A DNA stretch of 10,506 nucleotides. Origin: an uncultured Prevotella sp. GTDB lineage: Bacteria; Bacteroidota; Bacteroidia; Bacteroidales; Bacteroidaceae. Location: contig CALGHW010000003.1 in assembly GCA_937916075.1 (NCBI GenBank), forward strand, positions 1-10,506, read 5' to 3'. Below the pieces are notes generated by a model. That model did no database searches, was not told the origin of the DNA, and saw nothing but the letters and a program-made list of their open reading frames with translations. This document shows, one piece after another, positions 7,638 to 10,506 of this stretch. How positions within the stretch are numbered: the stretch's first letter is position 1; the number at the start of each line of letters is the position of its first letter. A program made the translations under genes and the position numbers.

Positions 7638-7846
7638 ACAAACTTATTCGTTTTTATGCCCGAGATGCGGCCTAACTTATGCATAACTTATGCAAAGTTA
7701 GTCATTTTCAGTTGCAAAGTGTCATGTGGTCCGATGTTTTCACAGAATATTCATATACAGAGACGCAATGATGAATAAATATTGAATAATCTTGCCGCTT
7801 TGTGGTATTTAGTAAGCATATACTCCATCATAAAGCATTTTTTTAG

Positions 7847-7854
7847 TAATTTTG
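7847..7854 (+). promoter_or_regulatory. Probable -7 box for the purine permease operon
   Basis: TAATTTTG matches the Bacteroidetes -7 consensus TAnnTTTG and lies 80 bp before the permease start. No TTTG is seen at the expected -33 distance, so it is a weak or activator-dependent candidate. The stretch 7703-7846 between this and the potA repeats is AT-rich; apart from a weak ARG-box-like sequence at 7771-7788, I see nothing in it. Confidence 0.45.
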
Positions 7855-7872
7855 CATTCGTTTTATAAAAAG

Positions 7873-7887
7873 AGGAGCGTTGCTCCT
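7873..7887 (+). other. Hairpin in the permease 5' leader
   Basis: AGGAGC-GTT-GCTCCT is a perfect 6-bp stem with a 3-nt loop, 19 nt after the -7 box and near the predicted transcript start. It could protect the 5' end or modulate translation. It is not a recognisable riboswitch. Confidence 0.35.
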
Positions 7888-7933
7888 ATGACAAACATTT
7901 TTATCAGATTATCATAGTATCAATTACACGACA

Positions 7934-9200
7934 ATGAACAAACTGAAACAGTGGTTGGGTTTCGACCCGACCCAGACAACGGTTCGGACAGAGGTGGTAG
8001 CAGGGCTGACCACCTTTCTGACCATGTGTTACATTCTGGCCGTCAACCCCACCATCCTGGCCACCACCGGCATGGACAAGGCGGCCCTTTTCACCAGCAC
8101 GGCCATCGCTTCGGCCATCGCCACGCTGCTGTTGGCCTTTATGGCCAAATTACCCTTTGCCCAGGCTCCCAGCATGGGTCATGGGCCTCACGTGGCAACA
8201 GTCCCTGGCAGTGTTGCTGGTTGAGGGAGTCATCTTCCTGGTCATCACCTTCCTCAACATCCGCGACATGATATTGGACAGCATCCCGTCCAATCTCCGT
8301 TATGCCATCTCGGCCGGTATCGGCATGTTTATCGCCTTCATCGGTCTGAAGAACGCCGGTATCATTGTGGCCGACCCCGCCACGTTTGTCAAGTTGGGCC
8401 GTTTTACGCCGGTGTGCATTCTGGGCATCATCTCCATCATCATCAGCGGCATGCTGATGGTGCGTAGGGTGAAAGGTGCCCTTTTCTACGGCATCATCGT
8501 CTCCACCCTTGTCGGCATACCGATGGGCGTCACGGAGATACCCCAGGGCTGGCTGCCCGTGTCGGCGCCCCACAGTGTGGCTCCCATCTTCTGTCAGTTT
8601 GACTTCACCGGCTTCTTCACCCCGAAGATGTTTATGATCATCTTCTCCTTGCTGCTGGTGAACATCTTTGATACCTTAGGCACCCTGGTCGGTCTGGCCG
8701 AGAAGACCGGTGTGGTGAAGGCCGACGGCACCATCCCCCATGTGAAGGAGGCCATGATGAGCGACGCCATCGGCACCACGGCCGGCGCCATGCTGGGCAG
8801 TTCTACCATCACCACCTATATCGAGAGTGCCTCGGGCATCGCCGAGGGTGGCCGTTCGGGCATGACCTCCTTGGTGGTGGGCATACTCTTTGTGTTGTCT
8901 GTCTTCCTGGCTCCCGTCTTTCTGCTCATTCCCGGCGCTGCCACCAGTGGCGCCCTGGTGATGGTGGGTGTGCTGATGGTAGACTCGTTTAAGAAAATCA
9001 ACCTGGAGGACATCTCCGAGGCCTTCCCGGCTTTCATCACTATGATCACGATGGTGCTCTGCTATTCCATCGCCGACGGCATCTGTCTGGGCATCCTGAG
9101 CTATGTGTTCATCAAACTGTTGGCCGGCAAGACCTGCGACCTCAACGTCACGCTCTATATCCTGGCCGTGCTCTTCGTGTTCAACTATGCGTTTGGCTAA
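7934..9200 (+). pseudogene. AzgA-type NCS2 purine permease, interrupted by deletion and frameshift
   Basis: Two adjoining frames encode one protein. Frame A (7934 to about 8179) reads MNKLKQWLGFDP, then VNPTILATTGMDK and FAQAPSMG. Frame B (from about 8178 to 9200) reads VMGLTWQQSLAVLL and on through FDTLGTLVGLAEKTG and SSTITTYIESASGIAEGGRSG to the C-terminus. AzgA/PbuG-type nucleobase:cation symporters have GLNAFFAF-like residues after PSMG; these are absent. About 35 nt, of length 3n+2, appears to be missing at 8177-8180, and frame A stops at 8224. The lost segment belongs to the TM3 region, which lines the substrate site in NCS2 structures. Restored, the protein would be about 433 aa with 12-14 spans and probably carry hypoxanthine, guanine or adenine. 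ATGs at 8157 and 8181 could start a C-terminal fragment, unlikely to transport. An assembly error is possible. Confidence 0.85.
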
Positions 9201-9239
9201 GGAACCGTATTGCGCGACCATCATTCACCTAATTTATAA

Positions 9240-9254
9240 TTATTGTCACAATAA
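9240..9254. promoter_or_regulatory. 15-bp palindrome before the DUF5020 gene
   Basis: TTATTGT-C-ACAATAA is perfectly symmetric with 7-bp arms and ends 10 nt before the ATG at 9265. It could be an operator or a weak leader hairpin. It is AT-rich, so chance cannot be excluded. Confidence 0.3.
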
Positions 9255-9264
9255 GCTTATCACA

Positions 9265-10002
9265 ATGAGACGACTCATCTTGATTTTGACTGTGCTCACG
9301 GCTTGCGTCCAGATGAAAGCACAGACCAACGCCCAGCTGCTTTACGACTTCGGCAGCGACCGCAAGTTTGTCACCCTGACCTTAGAGATGTTCAAGGCCG
9401 ACAAGTGGGGTAACAACTATTTCTTCATCGACCACGATTTCAACTACGACCAGCATGTGCCGGGGCCCAACTTGGCGCCTGGTGGCACCTATCTTGAGAT
9501 TTCGCGCTGCCTCAACTTCTGGCAGGGCACGCCGCTGAAGGCCTTGAGCCTGCATGTGGAGTATGACGGCGGCATCACGGCCAGCTACCCCATCAATACG
9601 GCTTGGCTCTTTGGTCTGGACTACTTCCTGCACGACGCCACCTACCAGAACACCCTCAACATCAAGGCTCTCTACAAGACCATCCGCAAGAAGGACAGCG
9701 CCATTCCCATGCAGTATACCTTGGTGTGGACCTGCAAAGACATCTTTGGCCTGAAGGGACTCACCTTCGACGGGTTTGCCGACTTCTGGTGGGAGACCCA
9801 CGACTGCGACTTCCAGGCAGACGGTTCGGCCACGACCAAGCACAACATCTTCATCTCCGAGCCCCAGTTGTGGTACAATGTGGGTCGCCACTTCGGTTGC
9901 GACAATCTCAACATCGGCGGAGAGGTGGAACTGAGCAACAACTTCGGTTCGACAGCCGGCTTCAAGTGCCGTCCCTGTCTGGGTGTGAAGTGGAATTTTT
10001 AG
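9265..10002 (+). CDS. DUF5020 / Tsx-like outer-membrane protein
   Basis: A 245-aa exported protein resembling the DUF5020 family, related as I recall to Tsx nucleoside channels. The signal peptide is MRRLILILTVLTACVQMKAQ, with cleavage likely after residue 20; an LTAC lipobox-like stretch at 11-14 is too near the N-terminus to be convincing. Typical segments follow: LLYDFGSDRKFVTLTLEMFK, DKWGNNYFFIDHDF, YLEISRCLNFW and SLHVEYDGG. Alternating aromatic and polar residues run to a terminal Phe (GVKWNF), the usual beta-barrel end recognised by BAM. The frame is open upstream to 9103, but that part overlaps the permease; the ATG at 9265 puts the signal peptide at the N-terminus. It lies 64 bp after the permease with no terminator between, suggesting an operon in which this pore brings nucleosides or nucleobases into the periplasm. 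Function is inferred from family and neighbour. Confidence 0.82.
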   Translation: MRRLILILTVLTACVQMKAQTNAQLLYDFGSDRKFVTLTLEMFKADKWGNNYFFIDHDFNYDQHVPGPNLAPGGTYLEISRCLNFWQGTPLKALSLHVEYDGGITASYPINTAWLFGLDYFLHDATYQNTLNIKALYKTIRKKDSAIPMQYTLVWTCKDIFGLKGLTFDGFADFWWETHDCDFQADGSATTKHNIFISEPQLWYNVGRHFGCDNLNIGGEVELSNNFGSTAGFKCRPCLGVKWNF

Positions 10003-10063
10003 ACATTTGAGAGGCTCTTGAAAAGTCCCTGAAGCTTTCCCGTACGGTTGAAAAGAGGTAGTA

Positions 10064-10084
10064 GGTGCGGTGTCTCACCGCACC
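10064..10084 (+). terminator. GC-rich hairpin after the DUF5020 gene
   Basis: GGTGCGGTG-TCT-CACCGCACC is a perfect 9-bp stem with a 3-nt loop, 61 nt after the stop codon. No T-run follows (CTCTATCATG), so it may be an RNA 3'-end stabiliser or an incomplete terminator rather than a classical one. Confidence 0.45.
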
Positions 10085-10156
10085 CTCTATCATGAGCGTG
10101 ATGAAACGATGCATATCTGATGATATTTTATTACATTCGTTTCTGTCAAGAAAGTC

Positions 10157-10235
10157 AAGTTGCCTGATTACGAAGAGAAAGTTGCCTGATTTCTGGGAGA
10201 AACTTGGCAGGTTTCTCTTCGTAATCAGGCAACTT
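10157..10235. repeat. Long palindromic element with 24-bp perfect arms
   Basis: Arms 10157-10180 and 10212-10235 are perfect reverse complements over 24 bp and enclose 31 nt. AAGTTGCCTGATT occurs at 10157 and again at 10179 as a direct repeat, its complement closes the right arm, and the inner part can form a smaller stem (TGCC/GGCA, TTTC/GAAA). The right arm is followed by TCTCTTTTT, so it could end transcripts on the plus strand. It may also be a palindromic repetitive element. Confidence 0.8.
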
Positions 10236-10313
10236 TCTCTTTTTAGCCGTTTCAAGCACTCCGAAGGATATATTGAACGGACGTGAAATATGTTTACATT
10301 AAGTGCTTCGCTC

Positions 10314-10355
10314 TTCAACCGTACAAGTGGGATCGTTTCAAGTTGTACGGTTGAA
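10314..10355. repeat. 13-bp inverted repeat
   Basis: TTCAACCGTACAA (10314-10326) and TTGTACGGTTGAA (10343-10355) are perfect complements around a 16-nt loop. The core GTACGGTTGAA also occurs at 10042-10052, so the motif flanks the central palindrome. No T-run follows. Confidence 0.75.
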
Positions 10356-10506
10356 ATTATCCTCAAATCCGCAACCAAACCCTTCAACGTCCTTCTTGCG
10401 TGTATACGTCCTCTCATCACTGAATTATCAGATAAATTGAGGCTGAAATATCCACTCTGCCTACAACATCCCCTTACCCCACAATGCGACTTGAGACAAT
10501 ACGCAG

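Larger units (their letters stand above)
7531..7702. repeat. 75-bp tandem direct repeat, two full copies plus a remnant
   Basis: Copy 1 is 7531-7605 and copy 2 is 7606-7680, with only 4 differences in 75 positions. Both start GCAAAGTTAGTGCAAATCGA and end CCTAACTTAT. An 11-bp tandem (TAACTTATGCA at 7673-7683 and 7684-7694) leads into a third partial start, GCAAAGTTAGT at 7692-7702. Each full copy contains a promoter aimed at potA. From memory, similar sequences occur between genes in Prevotella; this was not checked. The period is a multiple of three, so it makes artificial repeat ORFs. Confidence 0.92.
10003..10506. other. Structured non-coding region
   Basis: These 504 bases contain no ORF with recognisable protein features. 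They hold three strong inverted repeats (10064-10084, 10157-10235, 10314-10355) and three copies of GTACGGTTGAA in mixed orientation. From 10356 to the window end I see nothing identifiable: no tRNA, rRNA or promoter pair. Confidence 0.6.

Noticed and set aside
7531..7702. CRISPR array
   Set aside because: The 75-bp copies abut without spacers and there are no cas genes; the content is a promoter module.
7231..7778. Two plus-strand ORFs with 25-residue repeats (for example KVSANREE...NLFVF)
   Set aside because: They arise because the 75-bp promoter repeat is a multiple of three. One overlaps potA antisense and neither has a plausible start context.
7855..7933. Purine riboswitch upstream of the permease
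   Set aside because: The leader is under 80 nt and shows only one 6-bp hairpin, without the three-way junction or conserved loop sequences of the purine aptamer.
8157..8224. Programmed ribosomal frameshift in the permease
   Set aside because: No slippery heptamer or downstream structure is evident, and shifting frame would still lack the conserved Asn-Ala-Phe-Phe residues, so a deletion is the better explanation.
9103..9264. N-terminal extension of the DUF5020 protein
   Set aside because: It overlaps the permease C-terminus in another frame and would bury the signal peptide.
10065..10420. Opposed small ORFs sharing CLITKRxLPxF and FLFVIRQL segments
   Set aside because: Their similarity is produced by the palindrome at 10157-10235 being read in both directions; no signal of coding constraint.

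Overview
The window looks like a chromosomal segment of a Bacteroidales bacterium, most likely Prevotellaceae. The evidence is the TAnnTTTG / TTTG promoter boxes typical of Bacteroidetes, the general lack of Shine-Dalgarno sequences, an argC-argD-proC cluster, a DUF5020-type outer-membrane protein and Prevotella-like protein sequences. Family names come from recognising motifs in the translations; no database search was run.

Layout. Positions 1-2930 (+): the 3' part of an arginine operon, argC (start outside the window), argD and proC, separated by only 19 and 13 bp. A perfect 18-bp hairpin at 2942-2980 separates it from the convergent potABCD operon on the minus strand (7454 down to 3034). 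That operon encodes an ABC importer for spermidine/putrescine: ATPase PotA, permeases PotB and PotC, and the binding lipoprotein PotD. Positions 7455-7933 are a divergent intergenic region. Next to potA it holds a 75-bp tandem repeat, and each copy carries a complete Bacteroidetes-type promoter aimed at potA. Positions 7934-9200 (+) encode an AzgA-type NCS2 purine permease that is interrupted: a small deletion plus frameshift near 8177-8180 removes the conserved Asn-Ala-Phe-Phe region. It is followed at 9265-10002 by a DUF5020/Tsx-like outer-membrane protein, plausibly its outer-membrane partner. Positions 10003-10506 contain no convincing gene but hold three strong hairpins, including a 24-bp perfect stem.

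How the genes fit together. argC and argD carry out reduction and transamination in ornithine/arginine synthesis, and proC makes proline. Ornithine and arginine are also polyamine precursors, so synthesis and polyamine uptake sit tail to tail, though nothing in the sequence proves a shared control. The permease/DUF5020 pair would move nucleobases or nucleosides across the inner and outer membranes, but the permease appears broken here.

The most notable points are the duplicated promoter module, the permease lesion, a PotA whose C-terminal regulatory domain seems to be duplicated, a PotD with both a lipobox and a C-terminal membrane anchor, and the structured non-coding 3' region. I did not find a clearly new multi-gene system.
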